Assembly: GCA_963662155.1 (NCBI GenBank)
Contig: OY759265.1
Location: 41,548,405-41,612,404, forward strand
DNA from: Lamellibrachia columna
Lineage: Eukaryota; Annelida; Polychaeta; Sabellida; Siboglinidae
Direction of reading: 5' to 3'
Length of the DNA stretch: 64,000 nucleotides
Positions 12,280-53,735 of the stretch are shown in pieces. Position 1 is the stretch's first letter. Each line of letters begins with the position of its first letter. A model generated the notes under the pieces. That model made no database searches. It was not told where the DNA came from and saw nothing but the letters and a program-made list of their open reading frames with translations. The translations under genes were made by a program, and so were the position numbers.

Positions 12280-12642
12280 AAGTGGGCTGTACGAGCACAG
12301 TCAGACAAACAAGTGGGCTGTACGAGCACAGTCAGACAAACAAAAGTGGGCTGTACGAGCACAGTCAGACAAACAAAAGTGGGCTGTACGAGCACAGTCA
12401 GACAAACAAAAGTGGGCTGTACGAGCACAGTCAGACAAACAAAAGTGGGCTGTACGAGCACAGTCAGACAAACAAAAGTGGGCTGTACGAGCACAGTCAG
12501 ACAAACAAAAGTGGGCTGTACGAGCACAGTCAGACAAACAAAAGTGGGCTGTACGAGCACAGTCAGACAAACAAAAGTGGGCTGTACGAGCACAGTCAGA
12601 CAAACAAAAGTGGGCTGTACGAGCACAGTCAGACAAACAAAA
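12280..12642. repeat. 33-bp minisatellite, 11 copies
   Basis: Unit of 33 bp (GTGGGCTGTACGAGCACAGT then CAGACAAACAAAA), 11 copies that are virtually identical; only the first is short by 3 bp. As 33 is a multiple of three and the unit lacks stops in four of the six frames, long repetitive ORFs appear on both strands; they are artefacts of the repeat. Confidence 0.95.
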
Positions 12643-12999
12643 GCTTCCTTTATCAGATCGAGTGGCTCATCGAACCTGCAGAACTTCTCAAGGTCATAGA
12701 TGGAACAATGCAGTGACTGTAGCAAATAAGAACATAACATTAACTGTTATGTTCTTCTTATTAGATCTTAATATATATAAATATAAGGATGATGTAGGAT
12801 GTGACTACATAATTCCTTAAATCATGATGGCCGTCCATATTTTTTTATCTTGCCTGACTTGCATTGGTAATCAGTGTTGGTCTTAACAGGAGTCTTCCTG
12901 GCTCATATCGGAAATACACTTTTTTAGTTGATTATAACATGTCAGCATATATCTTACCTGGTTAATGTAATAAATATCATACTTTTTTATTTTGCATTA

Positions 13000-13148
13000 T
13001 TCAATAAATAATGTGCTGTTTAATATGCAAATTGTATGACAACGCTGCCGATGTATTCCAGTATGTTTGTAAAGTGCAAATTATCTGTATAAATAAACAA
13101 GTATTGCATTGCATTGTATATGTATTGTATTGTATTGTATTGTATTGA
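13000..13148 (+). mobile_element. Probable 3' end of a non-LTR element
   Basis: TGTATAAATAAACAAG followed by a (GTATT)n-type tail at 13105-13147, the usual form of a LINE or SINE 3' end. No coding part remains. Confidence 0.35.
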
Positions 13149-15060
13149 CATAATATATCATGTTTTTTCCATGAATGTGTCTCGCTCCAGGATGTACGCA
13201 AGGGACTCATCTATAATTATAACTTTCATTATCCATTTAAGTGTATACAGCCTTTCAAAAGACTCATTCAGATATATGGCACGTACTTGATAAACACTTG
13301 ATTGTTATTATTTCATTTAACTTTGATGTGTAATTTAATAATGATCGATATAAGCCATTATACATGTCACATGGGCATAAACATCAAAAATACATGAGTC
13401 AAACAGAATTGTGAGAGATGGTAATCTTACACATATATAACAACAGGGCTGGAAATACTTAATGGGTAAAATTATAATAGATGACCTTGATCTATGTGTG
13501 CATGAACATTCATGGAATTCCTTATCACTAGCTCAGCCTAATATTACCTGAATGAGTAGCCAACGTAAATATATACTTTACAGTGTAGTACATAAAAGTT
13601 CAATTCAGATGGGATAGCGACTTATTTCTGATATGCAAACAAACCTTATGTAAACATGTACAGTACAATGCCTCTGCTATTTGCAATTATGTTATTGTTT
13701 CATTATAAATGCTATGGTTTGACCTGTTTCTATAAATTCATATCAACGGCTTTACAAAGCATATTACATAAATGCAGTACAGACATAATCATGCGAGGGG
13801 CTGAAGTTTTGGGTAACACTGCTACCAATGCATAGCAATATTTTTAATTTAACATTTTGTTTTGAAAAAACTTATCATTGATATGATCTTTGTTTGATAC
13901 GTCTATACATAACAAGATGTAGTTCAGTTGATGTGAAATTAGTATTCGAATGAATTATAGGTTTCTGCCCGGAGGAAAGTATATATCCAGGCACGCAGGT
14001 ACATAAAATATTCCAGGCACACTAACTACAGGATATCTAATCCAGGATCATCCAGGGTAACAAAAACAAACAGTCTAGACTAGAAATAAGACCAGGAAAT
14101 TAGCAATTAACATGTTGTCACCATTCCCACCAGGGGCAGACAGATGTTAAATCAAAGCAAGGTAAATTGGATCCCTATAGACAGGTGTGTGAGATGAATT
14201 GCCACTTCCTTTGGTGCCCAGAGGTACAGGGTAAACCACATCCTGTTTACCAGTCAATCAATGCTCTAGTCTCAAAGACTTATCAACAGTCTACCCTTCA
14301 GCCAGGTTTACTGAAGTGATTAGTTCACCTAGGCTAAGGCAGAGGCTGCTGTTAGCTTATTCTCCAAGTACAGTCATGTGTAGAATTACTTTAAAAATAA
14401 AACCACACCATGGAAACAAGATATTGGTTTCTAGTCCTCAGGTGATATCTTTTGTTTGCTAATGTTGTGTTATTTTTACCCACATGGTATATGCATATGT
14501 TCAGTCATTCCAATTCATGTGAGCTGTTTCAATTTGAATTTTTTTTTTTAATCATTCTGGGGACCATTTATAGTTAAACCAAATTCAGGTTAAAACCCAA
14601 AATCATACCACAATGATTAATTTCCCAATTTCTGCTTCCCACGCCAACCACTATATAGGGTTTCAGATTTGCCTAAATGCTCAATTAATTTGTACCCCAG
14701 TTGAAAATCTGCACGTTAAAACTGGATTAACGTCAAAACTAAACTATACACCATGCAGAGGCATATATCATAAAAATTATGACAACAATAATATGTGTAA
14801 TGTGTAACACTGCCTTTTTGGGTCGTTTTTATTCCCAACAGTTCTCATTTCTCCCAGGAAGGAACACTTTGCTTGTGATGGTGCAAATATATAAACCTAA
14901 TTAACCCCTAACAAAACATCATCAACAAAAGTTGAACCTATATAAAGTTAGTAGTAATCAAAACCAATACACAATTTGGGGCCAAGTATGTGTATCTGCC
15001 AGCAAAGTTAATTACCTAGCTTCAAGTTAATTCATGTGGCCAGGCCATATAACTGAATGA

Positions 15061-15164
15061 CTAATTTAATAGTAAAATATTAATTAAGTAATGTTAATTT
15101 AATTATGACAGACTAATTTAATAGTAAAATATTAATTAAGTAATGTTAATTTAATTATGACAGA
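15061..15164. repeat. 52-bp direct repeat, two exact copies
   Basis: The unit starting CTAATTTAATAGTAAAATAT is present twice back to back without visible mismatch, indicating a recent duplication. Confidence 0.85.
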
Positions 15165-15816
15165 CTTTAAATTGACACCTTTTTGGGGGGTGGCAATTAT
15201 TAGGATAAAGAACAAAACACACATGAACATGGGGGGTGAGTCAAACTAACAACTCAGTGCTGGTGGGCTGTTTCCCTGGTAAACCTGTTTCCCTAGTCTT
15301 ACTACTTACTACATCTGTCTACACTGCCTGGCCAGGCCTTATCACCTCAGATAATTATGGGGTTGAAAAACTGAGCCTCTGCAACAGCTGCCAAACACCC
15401 CCACAGCTGGGGTGATTAATTCACTTGCACATGTGTCTAGTAGCTGGATTTACTGGCCCAGTAATGACTGTGAGAGTGGGTGGCATGAATAGTTCCTGGG
15501 TCCAACTGATAAGGGTTGGCTCCCCAGTGGGTTTCATTGGGTCCACTGTTGTTGGGCTTGTTCATGCCTTGCTTCAACTGAGGCTTCAAACTCTGTTAGC
15601 CTAACACTTTCTTTTACAGTTTGTATAGTGCTTTTTATTTACTGTATTATTTATGTATACAGGGTGTACAATGTTTTAGGTTTCCCAAAATCCCTACTTA
15701 GATGTGTCAAATAGTGCATATTATAATAAAAAATATAGTGTACATAAAGGCACTATAATTATGATTTTATTTCATCAATACAAATTTGTGTTAACATTTT
15801 CAGATTTTTTTTGCAT

Positions 15817-16400
15817 CATCATCTTCATCATCTTCCTCCTCTTCTTCTTCATCTTCCTTCTCCACTTCTTCATCTTCCTCCTCATCATCATCATATTCCT
15901 CCTCCTCTTCTTCATCTTCCTCCTCATCATCATCATATTCCTCCTCCTCTTCTTCATCTTCCTCCTCATCTTCTTCATGTTCCTCCTCCTCTTCTCCATC
16001 TTCCTCCTCCTCTTCTTCATCCTCCTCCTCTTCTTCATCTTCCTCCTCATCATAGTCACTTTCCTCCTCTTCTTCCTCTTCCTCTTCATCACTGTCACCT
16101 TCCTCCTCTTCTTCACCTTCCTCCTCCTACTCTTCTTCTTCATCTTCCTCCTCCTCTTCATCTTCTTCTTCATCTTCCTCCTCCTCAACATCATTTTCTT
16201 CCTCCTCATCTTCTTTGTTTTCCTCCTTCTCTTCTTCATCTTCCTCCTCCTCATCTTCCTCTTCATCATAATCATATTCTCCCTCCTCTTCTTCCTCCTC
16301 TTCTTCATATTCCTCCTCATCATCATCACCTTCCTCCTACTCTTCTTCATCTTTCTCCTCCTCAACATCTTCCTCTCCTTATTTCTCTTCTTCTTCAGGT
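15817..16400. repeat. Long polypyrimidine tract (CTT/CCT/CAT triplets)
   Basis: About 580 bp made almost only of TCTTCCTCCTC-type triplets with CAT interruptions; the - strand is purine-rich. It opens long Leu/Phe, His/Pro and Lys/Arg ORFs that are compositional. Not a gene. Confidence 0.9.
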
Positions 16401-16869
16401 GTCTTGCCTGGTGAAGTCAGCTCTCCATGGAATTTAGTCACTTGTAGGTATGCAGCTGGACTTCATTTGGGACCATTGGGTTATCATGTAATAAATGAAC
16501 TAGCTAGTGTAACTCTACAACATCTAACTACACAAATGTAGATTCCAGTTATTTTAGATGTTTCAAGATTTACCCTTGAGATTGAGAGAAAACATATGGC
16601 ACTTGTATTCAGTAGCAATTACCTCAATTGCTCTTTGCCTAGGTAATATAGGCATACCCCATATAAAAACCAAGATATAGGTGGGTTTTAGGATTTTAAC
16701 AAATAGGTCAAAATGATTGGGGGTTTTGGGTTGTGGTTTTCTGCAAACATAGACAAATACTGAAGGACTCGAAAAAAGTTGCATACTATCTGCAGATATT
16801 TGTATGAAAACAATCATGGCATCAAATATACATACATACATGTCTGTTATTTTCTGAAATGATATATAC

Positions 16870-17120
16870 TTTAGCATGCACCCCCTTTTTTAATCAGCAG
16901 GATCCATATTTATCATAATTTGACTAGTGTGGAACAACTGAATAGTGTCGACATCTGGTGTTAAACAGCTGGCACCACTTTACAGTTATTCCACACTAGC
17001 TACCAAAAGACAATTACCCCATATAGGTACCATATTGTCTACAGAAACAAATTTTGCTGTACCCTTATAAAATTCCTTGACATTTTTCATTGGCCCAATT
17101 TTTAGAATATGGTACCTGTA
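16870..17120 (+). mobile_element. MITE family A, copy 2 (ends partly lost)
   Basis: Same internal sequence (TTTAATCAGCAGGATCCATA, GACTAGTGTGGAACAACTGA) as the other family A copies; its left inverted repeat is truncated. Confidence 0.65.
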
Positions 17121-17957
17121 TATGCACATATATAATATTACCCACATTTTCAGTGGTGTTAATTAAAGCTAGCTAGTTTGAAAAGCTGCTACAATATTCA
17201 TTTGATTTAACAGACTAAGTGTGTAATCTGTTTTTGTATTGTACCCCCCCACGTATATTTCACCCCATGTCAGGAACCTTTGGTATTTAAGGATGAATCA
17301 TCTCACCCACTGAAAACTTCCAGAGGCGTTTGTTGAAGACATGTCCCAGGTGTTTACACAGTTCAAGGGGCCAGTCATTTCAATCCCAGTGGGGTAGGTT
17401 ATTTTTTTTGTACATTTTTGTCCTCAACATTTGCTAAATTAATGATCTTGCACTTCCCATTTAAACACTAATCATTCTTTCTCTTCTGAACAAATATTTG
17501 TTGGTAAACCAGTTTATGAAAAAGGTGTGCTTGATGTGTCATTCGAAATAATGTGCCACCATTTCTAATGAAAATAATACATCTGTCCATAGACTAAAAT
17601 AAAGCCCTTGTGGATATCAATGGCAAAAAAATACTGATATAGAAACTGAACTACTGCATATTGTTATTGCCAGTAGGATAATTTTGTTCAGGTAATTAAC
17701 AATGATTCAGTATATTAATCATAAAAAATATAAAAAACAATTGTAATGATGCAGGCATGAATACAAAATTTAGGCTTGAGGGGCATGTGGATTCTGATAA
17801 ACTAGTCGGGGGAATGGGATGTAACTGTTTACTATAGAGGGGAAACTATTGAAAAAAATAAGATAATTTTGGGGGCACACAGTGTGCCTGATAAATTCAT
17901 GGCTTTCATAATAATAATGCTATTTTTAAAAAGGGAAAACAGCTCTTTAAACTTACG

Positions 17958-18125
17958 CGTGCGTGCATGCATGTGTGCATGCCTGCATGTGTGTGTGGGT
18001 GCGTGTTCATGTGTATGTACATGCATGTGTGTACATGCATGTGTTTGTGCATGCACATGCATTTGTGTGCACATATGCATGCATCCTAACAAGCATGCAT
18101 GTGTGCATGCATGTGTACATGCATT
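17958..18125. repeat. Alternating purine-pyrimidine tract (GCATGT type)
   Basis: A run of GTGCATGCATGTGTGCATGC-like words, about 170 bp, strictly alternating over long stretches and so a candidate Z-DNA former. Confidence 0.75.
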
Positions 18126-19549
18126 GGTGAGGTGAGACTACAGGCTAGAGAACAGGTAGAAGGAATGATTTCTCGAAAGAATATATTCCCTTCCAAGTAT
18201 AAAAGCAATATTAATACAGAATAGACTTTCATATAACCTAGCTGACATATACATTTCTATGAATACAATGTACAAGCCCACAACAAGATATCATTTAAAG
18301 GCCATCTGCCATAACAAGGATGATCTCGTGGGAATGGAATTTACTTCACACCAAAAGGTTAATACACCTAATAGAACATCCATCATTCTTTTTTGCATAT
18401 GCATTCTTTGTACCCATTTATATTTCCCTTGGTAATTTGAAACACATGACCTAACAGTCAGGGTTAGCAGCAGGAATGGCAGATTGTGTAACTGTGAACA
18501 AAGGCATGTTATCAGTCATATCCACAATGTAAGCAAATTAAATGCTTACCACATATAAACACAATAATTGTTCTCTTACATTCATAAAGAAATTGCATTG
18601 TATGTAGATATATATGATTTGCCAAAAATTTGAAATTTGGCAATCATGGGTAAAACTATCAGAATTTGGTACATTTTATGAAAGCCCTTCATGGCTCACA
18701 CATATCATTGCGGCCCAGTATAGAGATATTTAAGCATACTAAATAATACAGGTGCAGTGCATAAGAATATCAAATACCTTTGTAAAATACAAAGTATCTC
18801 GCCCATCTTGCCGATAGAGAATATTTAGTAGTTCAGATTTGTTATAAATTAATTTTAATTATCTATTATACATTTTATAAAACCATAGATATTCTTACAC
18901 AATAATTTTAATGTGTCCCCAGGTGTTAGAGTCGACCAAATGTCACATACTGTATCAAAATTTCTCGTCACAGGAAGCTACGGTATTCGCGATTGGCTGA
19001 AGATTTCCATGTTTCATATAATAGTGCCACTTTGTCAAATTAATACCGCTCCGTCTGATGATTGTGTTTTTAAGTCAATCAAGAGTCTCCTTCCATCTGT
19101 ATTTTTTTATGTTTGCTACGGGAATTTGGAATTAAAAATGGCAAAACTGTGGTAGTCCGATAGCGATTATTTCAACACTGACTGTAGAGGCAGTAGCAAA
19201 ATCGGCAGTGAAAGTGGCAACGGAAAGGATGATTACCTATTTTTTACCAGTACATGCTTGATGGTGCACCAGCATTCATTGAAAGGTTGAAATGACAATT
19301 ATCTACATAATGCAATTATCAGATTATGACATACAGCCTCTACAAAAATGTGATTCTGACTGACATAATTATCATAATTATCACACTGTAATAAACTATA
19401 CATAATTTCAAGCTCTTTTATGATGCACCTGATAAACAAAAACAAATTGTCAAATGTGACCTTTAGTTGATCACGAGAGCAGGGGACACATATGTTAATG
19501 TTAATGCACTGTTTATAACCCATAAACTAGTATTGTTATACCAGGGTTG

Positions 19550-19552
<3 letters not shown>

Positions 19553-19612
<60 letters not shown>
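19553..19612. repeat. (AT)n microsatellite
   Basis: About 30 perfect AT units, just left of a fold-back repeat. Confidence 0.95.
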
Positions 19613-19615
<3 letters not shown>

Positions 19616-19628
19616 AAAATTCTTAACT

Positions 19629-19798
19629 TAGTCACTTAGTGTAATTATATGCTTCAGTGGTCATTATTCTTGATATATATATATATATATATCCAGAATA
19701 ATGACCACTGAAGCATATAATTACACTAAGTGACTATATATATATATATATATCCAGAATAATGACCACTGAAGCATATAATTACACTAAGTGACTAA
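19629..19798. repeat. Fold-back repeat with one arm duplicated
   Basis: An arm of about 42 bp (GTCACTTAGTGTAATTATAT, then GCTTCAGTGGTCATTATTCT) at 19629-19672 is followed, across an AT run, by its reverse complement at 19694-19734 and again at 19756-19798. Arms are virtually identical. Confidence 0.85.
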
Positions 19799-21250
19799 GT
19801 TGTTGACCTCTGGTAATTAAGATCAACTTTTTCACTGCAATTATTATGAATTAATCTTCTGGATAGCTACGTGCATTGATGTTTAATTTAAATAATTTAA
19901 AGGGCCAATCCATGGTTATTCGCGTTACATTTTTACCATGATTTGTTCCTTTAAGCTGCTGAATTTTTAATATTTATACATTGTAGTGTGTTTCTTTGCT
20001 AATGTACTAGGTAAATGTGTCAAAGTGTGTGACAGGAAATAAAAACTGAAAAAAAATGAGTACTTTTCATTCTGTAAGTGTGCAAATGTCAGTTACTTGC
20101 GTTACAAAAAAAAGACATGCCAAAAAAATCATGTATTTAAAATCCAGTCTCCTCAAACTACAACTGCTGTGAAAAAATGGCTGCATATACTACATAGCTA
20201 GATTTGTACTAGATTTCGTTTAATAATAATGCTAAGTCAATTTTGTAATTCATTGGTATATTCTGCTATGAATGACCATATAAATTATATAGTAATAATT
20301 AACACTGACATAGGCTTGGCAGCACACTGGTATAGTTCCAGAATCAAGAAGATTGACCTTTGAACAATATTGGTGCCAGAATTGTTAAATGCCTCCCATA
20401 GAAGTTGAGTTGGCGTTAAAGTGACCTGGTCGGCTTCAGAGTGAAGTGTGGTATGCTTAGCTTTATTGTTCTTTTCTTGCATAGATGCAAATTATAAATA
20501 AAGGAAAAATAAATACCAATTTTCCTCATGTCAACTTCTACATAATGCATTACTTCTGTTAAGACAGGTTTTTCAGCTTGGGGTTAAAGAGTAACATATA
20601 TCACTGGTCAAAGATCACACATGTCTGGAACTGTCCAGTAATGTACACAACAATTTATCAGTACTGAACCGAGACAGTCCATGGAATATAAGTTCCACTT
20701 AATGCTATTTACCCAAGGGATGGTTTATCACTGCATGGTCTTAATGGATCAATAAGAGGAATATCGTCCATGCATGAAACATCGCATAATGAATTCATTA
20801 GTGCTGAATGCACACTGTCTGGTACATATAAGTGCTTCTTAGCAATGATATTGATCCTAGAAGATGGAACAAGCCAATTCCATTCCAAACACCAATGATT
20901 ATATAATCAGTCTCACATATCAAATAGTGATTGAGCTACCTTGGCAGGCAGGGGCTATTGGATTATATTGATATGTGGGAGAATGTGTGGCTATCATGCT
21001 ACCAAGATCAATAATTCAAAAGAGGAATGAATAAATAACTATATGGAACCATGCTCTTTCATAAGTGTGTCCAAGTATGAACATGAGGGGTTAAAATTTA
21101 GATTAGACAATTTAGATTAGACAAGCCCTATACAGTTTCATTCACAGACTGAACTGGTGCAATTTAGCTCACAATTTCATGTCTCCTTTGACATCCTTTT
21201 TGGATCAAGTTTTTCAAGGAGGTATAGTTGGGGTGGTAAAGAAACTTTTT

Positions 21251-21505
21251 GTATTCTTTCCGAATATTTTGACTGACACACTCAGTCTTCGTCAGCAGAC
21301 GATGGGTGCTACAGAAAAATCAAAGAATCAATAAACATCCATCAGAAGAAAACTGCCCTGAATCAAGACTTTGGCCAGGAGTTCCTCAGTCCTCTAGCTT
21401 AAAAAATTGTGTCACATGATCAAGATCATGTGACACACTCAAAGCAATGTCAGTCTGCCGATGAAAACCATTCGAGTGAGTTAATCGAAATATTAAGAAT
21501 AAAAA
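21251..21505. mobile_element. Fold-back (MITE-like) element
   Basis: Imperfect inverted repeats of about 50 bp at the ends (GTCTTCGTCAGCAGAC near 21285-21300, GTCTGCCGATGAAAACC near 21451) with a perfect inner palindrome, GTGTCACATGATC-AA-GATCATGTGACAC arms, at 21409-21436. Confidence 0.55.
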
Positions 21506-22499
21506 TAGTTTCTTGAGAGGTAATTACCATGTCAAATATCACATGAATTCCTAGAAACCAGAACCTCAATCCATTGGTGTTTGTTAAGCAAAAAAAGTTG
21601 CATAAATAATGTATTAATTGGAACAATTGCTAGTACTTGGCAGAAAAGATGTAGCCAACAGTGCATGGGTCACAGTTAGTTGCACACAAACTACACAAGG
21701 GACCATACTCCAAACTACTGTCAGGACCATCTGTTGAAAACTGTAAATAATTAAGAGTATACCCTAATTTACAATGATATACACTGACAGTAATTTAATA
21801 TACTGTTTAAATTTGTGTACAATTCCAGAAATAAAACTAACTTTACTGAAAGATTCTGAGTTTTTCTGCAAATATTCCATAGAAATATAAGACAATTTTT
21901 TTAATATTTAATCAGCTGCAAAAATTTAAGGGTACAACATTTTAATATTGTTCAAGATAAATGACTGGAATGAAACAAAATGGATATAGCCAGTGGCAGA
22001 AATTAATAGACTGTGAACTTAATGGAGGACAAACAAATGTAGATTAATATGTTACGTGGTGATATAGTATACTATGTAACCTAACAACTAAAAAGACTAC
22101 CTTCTTTTAAACCTGACTAAAACGGTATCTTTATATAATTTATCTGTATTTAGAGCAACTTGATTTTTAGTTTGATAGTGACAGTTGGCCGTTTTCATGA
22201 TCAGGTCAGACAGCACTGTGTAACATCGCTGGTGAGGTCACTTAATTATTTAGCAGACACACCATTGCCTTGGGCTTGGCATCGTCACTGCATTGCCATG
22301 ATACTGCTGCAAAACAAGAAAACATAATCAAGAGTTTAGAAATTAGATCTTCGCCTTTTATCTTTTTATTCGGGTGACAGAGTTCGTTATGAGCCCGACC
22401 CACTGTTGTTCAAGTTCTAGTCTCAGTATAATTGATTTGTTTATGATTTGCCTGTTCTTAGACTTAGATAAGATTGTATGATAGACCAATTTATTCTCT

Positions 22500-23244
22500 G
22501 GACCAAGAAGACTCGAGTCAAGACTTCAAGTCAGCAAGTAATAGGCGGACAGTGACATATTATATCTTACGACATATCGACAGTGTCAATGACCACACCT
22601 AAATATCAACGTACCTTGCAACGAAAGATGTTGATTGCATCGGCTTGCAGAGAAGTGCCTCTAATTAGATCACTGAGTGGTACTCTGATCGCCCATTCAA
22701 TCAATGAGACAATGTTGTATTTGCAATCTGCTCCTGCCGCGACCAGCTGCATGGCTGTGTTGTCGCAACAGGAGCCTCATTTTCGAAACCAGGTCGCATT
22801 CAAACTAATTTCATTTACCAACTTTTTGATACACCTGTCTGTTTTGTTTAATACGAATACACCAACGATGATAATGGTTAAAAACTTCAATCGCTTTTCA
22901 ATTATGGTGCGCCCAGAAAATGCGAGAAGCGCGTAATGAACCGCGCTAGAGACAAAAGAAATTCCCCTTTCCTAAATTTAGCACATCGCGCATATTTGGA
23001 AATGAAAACGAGGCTGTTCGAGACCCCGATGAAATACGGGAGGTTTGTGTGTACAAGTTGGGTCTTCTTTCACGCTGAAACGATTTCGAACTTCAATGTA
23101 AACGATTGTTTTGCACTTTAGTTTAGTATCACTTTGTGCGGGTTGTGGATTTCTACAGCTCAAACAGGTGCACGAATCCACATTTTCAGATGAGTCGATC
23201 CCATCTGCGATTGAGAGCGAGAGTGTCGGAACACGAAGTTATCA
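22500..23244 (+). promoter_or_regulatory. MAP3K1: Probable MAP3K1 promoter and 5' UTR
   Basis: The roughly 700 bases before the first ATG contain more CpG and GC than the intergenic DNA further left. I see no convincing TATA box. A 117-codon open frame at 22583-22936 and a 61-codon frame after it look like chance or upstream ORFs. The start site cannot be fixed. Confidence 0.35.
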
Positions 23245-51556
<28,312 letters not shown>

Positions 51557-53735
51557 GACAACATGCATCGGCAGCAAGACTTGCTCAATTCTTGTGTCTC
51601 TCTTCACAACGTCTCGACTGTAGATAACAAGTCTTTCGAGTAGAAAGTTCACCATTTGACAAAATAATTGTATCACAATCGTTGGAACGGTGCACTTTCT
51701 AAGTTGTCAGGAGTAACATGAAGCAAGTGCCAAAATTCCGTCCATCGTGTGATACGACACGCTTTGGTCAATTTGTCGAGTTTGTACCACTACGGGTGTC
51801 CATTGTCACAAGCTCTTCTGGTGCTCAAAATGGCAGCTGCGTTGCTAACTATTTAATGCCACATGGCATGATCCATGGAATAGATGCAAGCTCAGATGAA
51901 GCAGTTTTGCACGAATGTTGGTTTACAAACTGTGAGAAATACCTCTAAACGTGGTCAAAAGCAGCAAAATTTTTAATAATAATCAGTGTGATGTAGCAAC
52001 TGCTGTTCAAACTTATGTCGTGATCGTCTTTCTGTGAAAGATGTTCCTTTTGAGTATAAGAGATTGTGAACTCTAATGACGACAACCGTAGACTGGGAGG
52101 CAACTTTGCTGACCACCAACTAGATCTTTTACTGCTGTGTGCTGTAGACACTGCACTGGAAATTGGTCTGAGTCGTGGTCAAGACTGGAGTGACATCATG
52201 GGAAATAGTTACACGTTGTCATCGCAAATTACGTCTCTAATAATTCCTATCCATGACAGCTTGAACAACTGACTGATCTGTGATGACAACTGTACATTTC
52301 TAAAGTGCCATGTAGCCACCACTAACACACTACACAGCAGATGGTTCTTCGTTGGCCATATATGTACACAAATAAGCACATACAATTCTATGATTATTAA
52401 TTGTAGTATTGATTTTATTAACTCAACTTTGACAAATGGAATCAAACACTATGCAGGACACATGTCAGTGAAATATAGTTGTTGGATAAACTTGTTAGAG
52501 TATTACAAATACTTATTCATCTACTATGTGCATTGGACGTGGAGGTATCATTAGAGAGTGGTGCCATCTAGAGGTCTGATTGGGTAGTGGTGCCGTGATA
52601 TTTTCGTCTGCAGTTTCTTGCTGTTTTAAGGGGTTTTCCTGACAATTTAATTGTTTTCAAATGAATTAAGAAGTGTTTATTGGCTCCCTCCCTCCCTCCC
52701 TCCCTCCCTCCCTCCCTCCCTCCCTCCCTCTTTCTCTCTCTCTGATCCTACTTGTCTGACTCTTTCGACTTATGATGTAGGTATGTGGACCACTGCAAAC
52801 ATACATTTTGAGAAAAATTTGAAATGCATTGTCGAGATCCCTCGGGGACACTATGAAAACTGTTCTAGAGGAACTAGTATTGGATTACCCAGGTTCCTTG
52901 GGTAATGCTCGGTAAGAATGTTTAGAAGAATCCATTTGCCCTTCGCATTTTCCTAATCAATGTTTAGGCATGTGAGCATGACCGATTGGTGTCAACTGTC
53001 TTACAAGAAGTTCTAGTTCATAACTTACAGTTGCGTTACTATAAATTAATAATAATAATTATTGTTACAATAACAACATTAGTGATCAGGAAATTGTAAG
53101 ATTTGTCTCACTCTTAGTTTATGGCATCACAAAGGCATGAAATCATAATTATTTAGTTTGGTAAATCACCAATCAAAGTTGGTGACATGTTGTTGCATAT
53201 AGTAGAATATGTGCATAAAGGCAGGCAGCTGATAAGTAAGTATTTCCATTGAGAACTCACGATATTCGTGTTGTTTTACGTGAAAAATCAGGATTATGAA
53301 TAGCAGCTGATTGTGTCTTGTTCAGAAATATTTTGATGGTCCTACTTACACGTGGTTTTGTCAGAGAGCAGTTTTAACACGGGTGAAAAAGAGCTGATTT
53401 TATCATCTCATTTTACAGACTGTTGTACAATTTGTAAATATATTTCTACATGAATTAAAAAGCTATTGAGTAAATATATGTTTATCACCAGGATCACGTG
53501 CTTACCAGTCAATGTTGAACATTGTCATAGTAAATCTGACTTTTGGTGTTTACGTAAAGTTTTAAATAGATTTTATGTCAGTTATTGCATGTTGGTACAT
53601 TTCAATATGTATGCATTCCTGTGCAACTTATTCTTAACAGATCTTCACATGCACTGCTTTTAATGTCAAGCGAATTGTTTATAATATGCTATATCACTTA
53701 CAACTTAATGTACAAATAAATGTGTGAAAAGACAG
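51557..53735 (+). other. MAP3K1: Probable MAP3K1 3' UTR
   Basis: No coding signal follows the stop. The first good poly(A) signal I notice in a suitable place is AATAAA at 53715-53720, giving a UTR of about 2.2 kb. It contains a CCCT tetranucleotide tract (52684-52730). The end point is inferred; earlier weaker signals could be used. Confidence 0.4.
52684..52745. repeat. (CCCT)n microsatellite in 3' UTR
   Basis: Eleven or more CCCT units followed by a TCTC run. Confidence 0.95.

Larger units (their letters stand above)
12643..15816. other. Intergenic
   Basis: No gene found. Holds a LINE-type 3' tail (about 13000-13148), a 52-bp tandem duplication at 15061-15164 and otherwise unremarkable AT-rich DNA. 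Confidence 0.5.
16401..22499. other. Intergenic between the two genes
   Basis: No coding gene supported. Contains MITE A copy 2, an alternating GCATGT tract at 17958-18125, AT microsatellites and fold-back elements at 19629-19798 and 21251-21505. Confidence 0.5.

Noticed and set aside
12231..12740. Repetitive ORFs on both strands
   Set aside because: Produced by a 33-bp repeat whose length is a multiple of three.
15704..16437. ORFs rich in Leu/Phe, His/Pro or Arg/Lys
   Set aside because: Compositional effect of a pyrimidine tract.
22583..22936. 117-codon ORF before MAP3K1
   Set aside because: No recognisable domain; lies in the probable promoter or 5' UTR. Kept only as a possible upstream ORF.
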